From NCBI GenBank assembly GCA_016714795.1, contig JADKCA010000007.1:1-64000 (forward strand): a DNA stretch of 64,000 nt. Direction: 5' to 3'. The DNA is from Sphingomonadales bacterium (GTDB taxonomy: Bacteria; Pseudomonadota; Alphaproteobacteria; Sphingomonadales; Sphingomonadaceae). Shown here piece by piece: positions 54,874-63,093 of the stretch (positions within the stretch are counted from its first letter, which is position 1; the number at the start of each line of letters is the position of its first letter). The notes beneath the pieces were generated by a model. That model had not been told where the DNA came from. It saw only the letters and a program-made list of their open reading frames with translations, and did not search any database. The position numbers and the translations under genes are program-made.

Positions 54874-57343
54874 CTATGCGACAGACTCGAGTTGACGGGC
54901 CGCAGCAACGGCAGACAGCCGGTCATGGACACCGAGCTTCTTGAAGATGCTTTTGAGGTGGAAGCGCACACCGTGCTCGGACAAGTTCAGCTGCCGCGCA
55001 AGGCGCTTGTCTGATCCACCTGCACTCAACAGCCGCAGCACCTCGAGCTCCCGTGAAGAAAGCTTGCCGCTCGCGACACTCTGACGATCACGCAGCCGAT
55101 TGAGCAACATATCAACGAAGCCCTGTTCGAGTTCGGAGAGTTCAGGATCTGACTTCAATTCACGCAACGTACTCGTGAGCCGTTTGCCAGATACCTCCCG
55201 AAAGATCTGACGCATTCCAGTGGCAGCCCCTATCGTGACCGCCGTCCGAAGGGCCGCAAGTGAAGATTCCTGTTTGCCTTCTGCCGTTGCGAGAACGGCC
55301 GCGACCAGAAGGTATCTTAGCCGTGATCGCTCAAGCCCCCTATTGGTCGCCATCTCAATCGAAGCTTGCAGCAGCGCCCAAGCCTCGTCGTATTCCTTGT
55401 TGAAATACAATGCGTATGCCCGCGCGATGGAAAAAACCTCGTGTTCCTGCCAACTGATCGTAGGTCCAACTGCTGGAATTTCCCATTGAATCGCGGGTAT
55501 CCTGCGCTGCCCCTGTAAACGGGCCTCTCCCGAAACGCACAAGCTTATGGCCATCACAAGGTCGGCAACGCGCGGTAGGCCTTGCGCTCGCAGCTTGCGT
55601 GCCTCGTCTTGCACGGCTTCGAGCATCGCCCCGATACCATGATCGGCGATGTTGACGCGGATCATTGTCTCGTAGGCTGCAAAGTAGATATCGAACCATG
55701 CCTCAGCTTCAGGCATCCGATGCGCCGACTTCCTGAGCGAATTGCGTGCGCTAGTCAGTTGTCCTGACTCAAATTCAATGGAAGCGCTCAGGGCCGCCAA
55801 GACAGTCTCAACACCAATGTCGTTGTCAAAGTCCTGCTGCCAGCGTCGGCGGGCTTCCGAAAGGCATGTCCTGGCGTTCTTCAACTTGCCCTGTGCAAGA
55901 TTGATCGATGCCTCATGCATGAGAAGGAACATCAGGTTATATTGCGATGAAGCTTTCTTTGCTTGCGCGCGGGCGTCAATAAGATTGGCTACCGCAGCAT
56001 CGAACCTGGCGCGCTGACAGTTCAGTATTGCGGAAAGCGTAGCAAGGAACGTCCGCATGGCTGCATCGTCAGCCTGTTCGTCGATAAGGTTCTTGAGTAG
56101 CTCAAGGTCGCCAGTTCGTTCGAGGGAACACCCGTACACGAGCAGTGTGACGCGAACGATCTCAAGGTCCTTTGCCAATGCATGACCCGGCCCCACTTCA
56201 CTCGCCAGTGATTCAAAGAGCTCCTGCGCAACATGAATGCGCCCAGCCTTCATCAGGACGATACATTCGATCATCCGCAAGACGATCGAACTGGCAATAT
56301 CTTGCGCGCTTGAATTTTCCAGCAACTCCTTGAGCACCGAAAAACCGTAAACAATCCATATCCTCAAGGCGCCGTGAGCATGTGCATATTCGCGGATTCG
56401 ACTGGTGTCGCCAGCGATCCTTGCCAAGGTGGCCGCCTCAGCCAACCTTCCATTTTGCGAACATTGATCCGCCATTGAAACTAGGAGTTTCAATCGGCTC
56501 TGCTTGTCAAATACCTCCACCGCATCCCGTAGCCAGACCCGCAGGGCGCTTTGCAGGTAAATTCGGTCGCCGCGGCGATCCACCAATCCTTTGAACCGAA
56601 AAGCAAGGTCAGCCAGAACACGCCCGTCATCTTCGTGGCCGACGATACCGGTAAGAATGCCGAGATCAGGAGCATCAAGTAGGCTGGCATGGACCAGTGC
56701 AGACACCTCGTTAGGCGAGAACAGTGGCAAAATTTCTTGATCGATGAATTCGCCGAGGCGACTCTCTCACTATATCGAGGTCACTCCAAGACTCGTCATA
56801 ATCCTGCGATCCGGCAGCCCAGGAACATAGGAGTTCCAGTGCAATCGGCCAGTCACCGACTAGGTCACGAACTCTCGATCGGGTCCGCGAATTTGAGATA
56901 GATTTGAGGGCATCAGCTATCTCTTGCGGCCGCAGGCGCAAAGCATTCGCATCAATATAGTCCATCGACCGCCGCGACGACATCCGCGCCAAAGCGAGAT
57001 CGCTCGACTGGTGCAAGACTACGAATACACGCTGATTGCCCCCGTCAAAATTGCTGCGTTCGAGCGCCAAGCCAAGGAATTTCAGATCGGCTAGATGTAC
57101 GTCCTCGACCACGACAATTTGTCGCTGGTCAGAGAGGAGCGTGTTGGCCGCTGCACGTGGATCAGCGCTGTGCTCTAATTCACCAAACTCACGAAATGCG
57201 CACGCGCCGCTGACTGAAAGTCGGCGCGCTACATCACGTGCGAGGCCGCTTTTCCCAAACCCTGGGGGCGCGCAAAGAACCACAATCGCATGTCCAGAGG
57301 CGATACGTTCGACCAATCTGCCTTGATGGCTTTCTGTAACCAT
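54874..57343 (-). pseudogene. MalT-like LuxR-family regulator with ATPase domain, one frameshift
   Basis: The N-terminal frame (57343 to about 56755) has the P-loop CAPPGFGKSGLARDVARR, then VVVEDVHLADLKFLG. The second frame continues EFIDQEILPLFSPNEVSALVHASLLDAPD, helical repeats and the C-terminal LuxR HTH LSSRELEVLRLLSAGGSDKRLARQLNLSEHG. Together they make a MalT-type signal-transduction ATPase regulator of about 820 aa. Frame changes in the CTCTC run near 56761-56769. It lies upstream of the hydantoin genes on the same strand and likely activates them. Confidence 0.8.
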
Positions 57344-57389
57344 TTGCTAGGTCGACCCTTGCGCTCCAAATTCTCTAGGCTCCTTCATA

Positions 57390-57400
57390 CTACTAGGTAG
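57390..57400 (-). promoter_or_regulatory. Candidate operator copy upstream of the MalT-like gene
   Basis: CTACTAGGTAG on the plus strand is the reverse complement of the motif at 54818-54828. It lies 47 bases upstream of the regulator's start. It may be an autoregulatory site. Confidence 0.5.
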
Positions 57401-57552
57401 GCGGAGAATTGCTAGTGGGGCTTCCAAGGCGGCAAGGCTCACGGACAGTTCAGGGCAATAACCCAAACTCGCTGAATCACTTTGCCCGGCCAGAACGCTT
57501 GGAGTTGCTGGCACAAACTTTCGCGCAGCCGTCTCCACCAACAAGACCCAAG

Positions 57553-58896
57553 TCATCCCGCCTTTCGGAAAACCGCCAGATTCCGGCTGCATTTCTGCGA
57601 CCCATTGCCGCGCACGGCGCTCTGCTTTGGCGGCAATTCGACGAACTCGACGTGTTTTCCGGAAGAGTGTGGCCAAGATTGAGAGCGCTTACCCGAATAT
57701 GTCACGCAGCCGATAATGTTGTCGGACAAAGTCTGCTGGGCCAGACGCAGGTGTGAATTCACCAGCTTTGCGCGCGTGATGTAGCCCGCGTTCACGCCGG
57801 GAAGGGAATGATTCATCAGAAGGTGCATGTCGACCTCATTGATGCCTGCAACCTGCCCCATGGTCCGGTATGTCTGGCGCAGATCGTTCCCCCAGTGCGA
57901 CAGCACCGCGCGATCCTCCTTATGCTCATAGATATGGCCTGGCCCGCTTTCAGCCGGGAACAGCCACTCCTGGGCCTCGCGAGGGTGCATTTGCCGACCA
58001 AACCGGGCCGCCCGCAGGATGCAGCGCATCATCTGCCGGGACAGCGGGATGACGAACGCCTTCTGCTCACCGCCCTTGGGGTTCGGAACAAAGAGTTGCC
58101 GCTTGCGGAGATCGACATGCTCAAGACGGATCTTCTTGATGGGATCCGGCCTGCTTCCCGAGAGAAGGATCAGCAGATGCAGTTCGCGTCGGAGCGGGTT
58201 ATCGAGCCCACGCAACTGGTCAAACCACGCAGGCAGATCGTCTGGCCCTAAACCGGTGTCGCGTCGCTTCTCCGGGTTCCAGTCGACTGCGAACACCGGG
58301 TTCTCTGCCGGGAGGCTCCGCGCCGACTTGCGAGCATGATTGTAGATGGCCCTAAAGGTCCGCATGCAGCTGTTCGCCATGAACGGACCATGCTTCGCCG
58401 TCAGGGCGTCATGTCTCGCCTTGACCAGTGACGGATCGTCGCCAAGCGCGCTCAGCCGTGTGTCGAGCCAATCTGCCAGCAACCGCTCTACATGATCCGC
58501 ATAGCCACGCACGGTCTTGTCGCTCCGCCCCTTTCGTTCGAGATGGCTCGCACGATAGGACGACCAGGCACTGGCCAAGGTAGGATCATTTGGCGGTGCC
58601 ACAAGAGCAACGGGTGGTTTGGGCCGAGGATCAATTCCATCGGCGATCTGGCCAAGCAGGAGCTTGGCCTTGCCGCGCGCCTCCCGCGCGGCGATCCGCC
58701 CCGCCTCACCTATCTTCATGCGGATCGACTGACGTCCATCGGCGGTGCGCAGATCGGCCTGGATCATGAACGTCTTTGAACGCGAACCAACGACAACAAA
58801 GAAGCCCGAGAGGTCGGAATCTCGAACAATCTGCTGACGCCCTTTGACAGGTTCAATGGCAGCGACGGCACGATCAGTTAGAGCGACAGCTTCCAT
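57553..58896 (-). CDS. int: Tyrosine recombinase, ICE integrase
   Basis: The ATG at 58896 gives 447 aa. The N-terminal part shows the P4-integrase-like DUF4102-type sequence (GRQQIVRDSDLSGFFVVVGSRSKTF), then a core-binding domain and the catalytic domain with Arg in LLSGSRPDPIKK, H..R in SHWGNDLRQTYRT, and H/Y in MNHSLPGVNAGYIT. It reads away from the adjacent tRNA-Lys fragment, the usual orientation for an integrase that recombines at a tRNA. The C-terminal tail after residue 400 is longer than usual and rich in Ser and Gly. Confidence 0.92.
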   Translation of the reverse strand: MEAVALTDRAVAAIEPVKGRQQIVRDSDLSGFFVVVGSRSKTFMIQADLRTADGRQSIRMKIGEAGRIAAREARGKAKLLLGQIADGIDPRPKPPVALVAPPNDPTLASAWSSYRASHLERKGRSDKTVRGYADHVERLLADWLDTRLSALGDDPSLVKARHDALTAKHGPFMANSCMRTFRAIYNHARKSARSLPAENPVFAVDWNPEKRRDTGLGPDDLPAWFDQLRGLDNPLRRELHLLILLSGSRPDPIKKIRLEHVDLRKRQLFVPNPKGGEQKAFVIPLSRQMMRCILRAARFGRQMHPREAQEWLFPAESGPGHIYEHKEDRAVLSHWGNDLRQTYRTMGQVAGINEVDMHLLMNHSLPGVNAGYITRAKLVNSHLRLAQQTLSDNIIGCVTYSGKRSQSWPHSSGKHVEFVELPPKQSAVRGNGSQKCSRNLAVFRKAG

Positions 58897-58909
58897 GGAC
58901 AACCTCGAA

Positions 58910-58931
58910 ATTAAAACGGTATTAAAACGGT
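58910..58931. repeat. Tandem 11-bp repeat upstream of int
   Basis: ATTAAAACGGT occurs twice in tandem at 58910-58920 and 58921-58931, starting 14 bases before the int ATG. It may be the int promoter region or an arm-type binding site for integrase or excisionase. Confidence 0.5.
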
Positions 58932-59070
58932 GAATTGTCTCATGAGAGTGAAATGGGTCAATAGCGGGCCTACGCCATTGTTTCCACAAATGGCTGTTTT
59001 GCGTTGTTTTAAGGTCGATTTTATGAATTCTGGCGAAGGAAAAGAGGAAGCCGGAAAGGATAAATTTTTT

Positions 59071-59116
59071 ACTCTTAATCAGCGGGTCCTAGGTTCGAGC
59101 CCTAGTGCGTCCACCA
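59071..59116 (+). other. attR: 3' fragment of tRNA-Lys(CTT)
   Basis: The 46 bases match tRNA positions 31-76: anticodon loop CTCTTAA with anticodon CTT, the 3' anticodon-stem strand TCAGC, variable loop GGGTC, T-arm CTAGG-TTCGAGC-CCTAG, acceptor strand TGCGTCC and ACCA. The 5' half of the tRNA is absent upstream. This is what is left at the distal end when an element integrates in the anticodon loop of a tRNA. The intact tRNA-Lys should lie at the other end of the element, to the left of the window. Confidence 0.9.
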
Positions 59117-59459
59117 TTTTCCTTTATTTTCAAGATGTTGATCCTCCCAACTCGCGAGGTGGTCGCATTGTGAAAATTGAAAGGTAGCAATCTAGGTAAC
59201 ACACATCTCTTTTTGACATTCGACGGTCCAAATCACTTTTGAAACCGTTATGCGCGAGTGATTTTTGACTATCGCTGCGTGGTAACCCTGGATTTTCATC
59301 GAGAATTGACCCGGGTAGTGGTGCTGTCAGACCAGTCGCAACTCGACTCTGTTTGGCGGGGTAATGGCAAGGGGGCGCCGTTCACAAAAATTGAGGAAAA
59401 AAATCCTCATATCTTGGCTTTGATATAGAAAAAGAGATCATGTGCCGGAAATCGAATGC
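59117..59459. other. Chromosomal intergenic region after the attachment site
   Basis: About 340 bases of AT-richer DNA between the tRNA-Lys fragment and soxG. It contains a short hairpin TGAGGA-AAAAAA-TCCTCA at 59392-59409, possibly a weak terminator for the sox operon, which reads towards it. No gene is apparent. Confidence 0.4.
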
Positions 59460-59969
59460 TCACCGGTTCCGAGCAACTGTTGTGAACGACAACAAAAGAT
59501 GCTCAGCGAAGCTGCGCCAAACATCGACACTCCAGCGCGTTTCGCTCTCGCGGCTTAGAATAATCTCTACGCCTTCATAGATTGTGCGCGTCATGCGGCC
59601 CACCGCGAAGCGTTCAAGGTCGAGCGGACAGCCTGCATTCAACATCGCGCGCGCGGCATGGCCTTCGAGGATAATGCCCACAGAGCGCTCAGAAACATCG
59701 ACAACACTAAGCGGCAACCCCGCACCTGTTTCTTTGGGCTCCACATCTACAGCACGCCACAGCCATTCATCGGGGCCAAGGCACGCAATATCGCCCAGCG
59801 TCTCACCAATTTTGCGCGGCAGGCTAAGGCCCAGATGCGTTTCCAGCGCCTGACGCGATTTCGCGCGCAACGACCACCGCCGCATCGGCGGAGCGAGAGT
59901 GATGGTGACGCCTGAATATGCAGCAGGCGCAGCCGGCACCGGTTCACAGCGGAGCAAAGCATCAGCCAT
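59460..59969 (-). CDS. soxG: Sarcosine oxidase, gamma subunit
   Basis: 169 aa matching the gamma subunit of tetrahydrofolate-dependent heterotetrameric sarcosine oxidase, with SLPRKIGETLGDIACLGPDEWLW and RTIYEGVEIILSRES near the C-terminus. It overlaps soxA by 8 bases and is the last gene of the soxBDAG operon. Cytoplasmic complex that oxidises sarcosine to glycine and methylene-tetrahydrofolate. Confidence 0.93.
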   Translation of the reverse strand: MADALLRCEPVPAAPAAYSGVTITLAPPMRRWSLRAKSRQALETHLGLSLPRKIGETLGDIACLGPDEWLWRAVDVEPKETGAGLPLSVVDVSERSVGIILEGHAARAMLNAGCPLDLERFAVGRMTRTIYEGVEIILSRESETRWSVDVWRSFAEHLLLSFTTVARNR

Positions 59970-62823
59970 TCACCCGTACTCCTTCTGCGTCATAGAAGAC
60001 CATGGCGGTGACTTTCGCAGCGATCGTCCTGCCGGGCATAGGAATGTGGAGCGTCTCACCCATGCGCCCCTGCCCACCCGCGACCATCGCAATCGCAATT
60101 GAACGGCCAAGCGTCGCGCTCCAATAGGATGAGGTGACATGGCCCAGCATCGTCATCGGCACCGGCTGGTTGGGATCGGCGACGATCTGCGCGCCTTCCT
60201 CCAGCACCTCGTTCGGATCATCGGTGAGCAGGCCCACGAGTTGCTTGCGGCCCTCGGCCACAATATCGGGCCGAGCGAGCGAGCGCTTGCCGACGAAATC
60301 GGCCTTCTTCTTGCCCACCGCCCAGGCGAGACCCGCGTCATAGGGCGTCAGCGTGCCATCGGTATCCTGCCCGACGATGATGAAGCCCTTTTCAGCGCGC
60401 AAGACGTGCATCGTTTCGGTGCCATAGGGCGTGATGCCATGCGCCTCCCCTGCGTCCCACAGCACCTCCCACACCGCGCGGCCATAGGCAGCGGGCACAT
60501 TGATTTCATACCCCAGTTCGCCGGTGAAGCTCACGCGGAACAGACGTGTCGGCACGCCGCAGATCATCCCTTCGCGGACGGCCATATGCGGGAAGGCTTC
60601 AGGGGAAAGGTCGATCCCTTCCACGAATGGCGCAATCACATCGCGTGCTTTCGGCCCTTGCAGCGCGATCACCGCCCACTGCTCGGTGATGCTGGTGAGC
60701 CAGACATTAAGGTCGGGCCATTCGGTCTGGAGATAATCCTCCATCATGTTGAGCACGCGCGCTGCACCGCCGGTCGTGGTCGTCAGATGGAAACGATCCG
60801 GGGCGAGCCGCGCCGACACGCCGTCATCAGTGATAAAGCCATCTTCCCTCAGCAGCAGGCCATAGCGGCAGCGACCCGGCTCCAATTGCTTCCACGGGTT
60901 GGTGTACATGCGGTTGAGGAATTCCGCTGCATCGGGGCCGACGACTTCGATCTTGCCGAGAGTCGAGGCATCGAAAATGCCGACGCCATTGCGCACCGCG
61001 AGACACTCGCGGTTGACCGCCGCGTGCATATCCTCGCCACTGCGCGGGAAGTAACGCGCGCGCCGCCACTGCGCGACGGGTTCATAAACCGCACCTTGTT
61101 CTCCAGCCCAGCTATCGATGGGTGACTTGCGCGTCGCGATGAACAGTGCGTCCTTGGCATGACCAGCAAAGGCGCCGAAACTCTGCGGCGTATAAGGTGG
61201 GCGGAAGGTGGTGAGGCCGATTTTTTCAATGGGCCGGTCCAGAAAGCCCGACGCCAGTTGCAGCGCGTTGAGGTTGGACGTCTTGCCCTGATCAGTCGCC
61301 ATGCCGTTGGTGGTGTAGCGCTTAATATGTTCGACCGAGTGATAGCCTTCGCGGACGGCGAGCGCGATGTCCTTGGCCGTCACATCATTCTGGAAATCGA
61401 GGAAGGCCTTGATGGTGGCCGGGTCCTTCGGCGTGGGGAGCTGCCCCAGATTAACACCCTTGCCGAAGCTGAATGTGCCGCCGCAAGCCCCGACGCAGCG
61501 GACATTTTCATTGGGCTTGTCGGGCAGGAACGCCCCCCAATCTTCTGACCACGCAATGCTGCCCTTGCTGTGCGACCAGAGGTGAATGCTGGGCGTCCAG
61601 CCGCCTGCCATCAGGAGGGCGTCGCAAGCAATTCTGCCACCAAGATACTCATCGTTGCTGCAAATCTGGGCAGACTTGACGTGGTGTCGACCGTTGACAC
61701 CAATTACGCTGTAATTGAGATAGATCGGGATGTCTTTGGCCTCTGCTTCTGCGACCAGCCCCGCATCCACCGCATCCCGTACATCGATGATCGCCGCAAT
61801 TCCTACACCCGCTTTGGCGAGCGCGAGTGCATCTTTCCAGCCGCTATCATGCGCGGCCATCACGGCGACGTTCTTGCCGACAGCAACCCCATGTCGCAGC
61901 GCAAAAACCCGCGCAGCAGAGGCGAGCATGACACCGGGCACGTCATTGCCCTCAAACACCAAAGGCCGTTCGATAGCGCCCTGCGCAAGGATCACTTCGG
62001 CCGCGCGGATCTTCCACAGCTTCTCACGCGGGCCATGGCCCGGTTCGGCCAGATGATCAGTGATGCGTTCCACCGCACCAATGAAATTATCGTGGAAATA
62101 GCCGAACGCCGTCGTCCGCGTTAGGATCGTGATATTGGGCGCGGCTTGAAGCGCCTTCACACTGCGTTCGAGCCAAGGCCAGAGCGACGGATCGGCCAGC
62201 GCACCGCCGCCGAGCTCATCCTGCTCATCAATCAGGATCACACGCGCATTGCTGCCGCTGGCTTCGAGCGCGGCATCAATGCCCGCCGGGCCTGCGCCGA
62301 CGATCAGCAGTTCGCAATGCGCATAACCGGCATCATAATGATCGGGATCGACCTCGCTCGGCGCATCGCCCAGCCCGGCCATGCGACGGATCGCGGGCTC
62401 ATACAGCTTCTCCCAGAAGGAGCGCGGCCACATGAAGGTCTTGTTGTAGAAGCCCGCTGGAAAGAAGCGCCCCAGCCTGTCATTGATCGCGCCAAAATCG
62501 CGCTTGAGCGAGGGCCAGCGGTTCTGGCTCTTTGCATTGAGCCCTTCATAAATCTCGATCTGCGTCGCGCGCAGATTGGGCGTAAAGCGCCCGCCGCCGC
62601 GATCCACCGAGATCAGCGCATTGGGCTCTTCAACACCCGCCCCCATAATCCCGCGCGGGCGGTGATATTTGAACGAACGCCCGAACAACGTCACGCCCGC
62701 CGCCAGCAGAGCCGAGGCGAGCGTGTCACCAGCAAAGCCCTGATAGGGCTTCCCATCAAAGGTGAAGTTCACGCGTGCGCCGCGATCCACACGCCCGCCC
62801 TGATCCATACGGAACCCGCTCAT
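59962..62823 (-). CDS. soxA: Sarcosine oxidase, alpha subunit
   Basis: The ATG at 62823 gives 953 aa starting MSGFRMDQGGRVDRG. Domains in order: N-terminal 2Fe-2S-like fold (DGKPYQGFAGDTLASALLAAG), NAD-binding domain (LLIVGAGPAGIDAALEASG), and a C-terminal aminomethyltransferase-like folate domain (GIFDASTLGKIEVVGPDAAEFLNRMYTN). The start overlaps the soxD stop by 4 bases. It channels the methyl group to tetrahydrofolate. Confidence 0.96.
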   Translation of the reverse strand: MSGFRMDQGGRVDRGARVNFTFDGKPYQGFAGDTLASALLAAGVTLFGRSFKYHRPRGIMGAGVEEPNALISVDRGGGRFTPNLRATQIEIYEGLNAKSQNRWPSLKRDFGAINDRLGRFFPAGFYNKTFMWPRSFWEKLYEPAIRRMAGLGDAPSEVDPDHYDAGYAHCELLIVGAGPAGIDAALEASGSNARVILIDEQDELGGGALADPSLWPWLERSVKALQAAPNITILTRTTAFGYFHDNFIGAVERITDHLAEPGHGPREKLWKIRAAEVILAQGAIERPLVFEGNDVPGVMLASAARVFALRHGVAVGKNVAVMAAHDSGWKDALALAKAGVGIAAIIDVRDAVDAGLVAEAEAKDIPIYLNYSVIGVNGRHHVKSAQICSNDEYLGGRIACDALLMAGGWTPSIHLWSHSKGSIAWSEDWGAFLPDKPNENVRCVGACGGTFSFGKGVNLGQLPTPKDPATIKAFLDFQNDVTAKDIALAVREGYHSVEHIKRYTTNGMATDQGKTSNLNALQLASGFLDRPIEKIGLTTFRPPYTPQSFGAFAGHAKDALFIATRKSPIDSWAGEQGAVYEPVAQWRRARYFPRSGEDMHAAVNRECLAVRNGVGIFDASTLGKIEVVGPDAAEFLNRMYTNPWKQLEPGRCRYGLLLREDGFITDDGVSARLAPDRFHLTTTTGGAARVLNMMEDYLQTEWPDLNVWLTSITEQWAVIALQGPKARDVIAPFVEGIDLSPEAFPHMAVREGMICGVPTRLFRVSFTGELGYEINVPAAYGRAVWEVLWDAGEAHGITPYGTETMHVLRAEKGFIIVGQDTDGTLTPYDAGLAWAVGKKKADFVGKRSLARPDIVAEGRKQLVGLLTDDPNEVLEEGAQIVADPNQPVPMTMLGHVTSSYWSATLGRSIAIAMVAGGQGRMGETLHIPMPGRTIAAKVTAMVFYDAEGVRVNG

Positions 62824-63092
62824 TTGCGCGGCTCCCCGGCTTTGTAAGTCGTCTCGAACTTGTCGGTGACGGTGTCGCGCACCGCGTTGAAGAAGCGGCC
62901 GCAGCCAAAGCTGTGCCGCCATCGTTCATTGTGCCGCCCCTTGGGGTTGGCGCGGATGAAGAGATAACGCTCCCATTCTTCATCGGACAGGGTGGAAGGG
63001 TCAGCCGGGCGCGCGATATGTGCTTCTCCGGCATAGGTGAATTCCAGCTCGGGGCGCTTTTCGTCGCAATAGGGGCAGTGGATCAGGATCAT
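62820..63092 (-). CDS. soxD: Sarcosine oxidase, delta subunit
   Basis: The ATG at 63092 gives 90 aa starting MILIHCPYCDEKRPELEF, with the zinc-binding CPYC motif and the later WRHSFGCGRFFNAVRDT carrying a third cysteine. It overlaps soxA by 4 bases and follows soxB closely. Structural zinc subunit of the oxidase. Confidence 0.95.
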   Translation of the reverse strand: MILIHCPYCDEKRPELEFTYAGEAHIARPADPSTLSDEEWERYLFIRANPKGRHNERWRHSFGCGRFFNAVRDTVTDKFETTYKAGEPRK

Positions 63093-63093
63093 C

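Noticed and set aside
57553..57756. Long C-terminal tail of the integrase taken as a frameshift
   Set aside because: The catalytic Arg, His/Arg and Tyr motifs all lie in one frame before the tail, so the enzyme looks complete. A tail of odd composition alone does not show a frame error.
1..59116. Reading the region as a plasmid because of repA and iterons
   Set aside because: The tRNA-Lys fragment next to a tyrosine integrase and the following chromosomal sox operon show integration. RepA is common in Tn4371-like ICEs.
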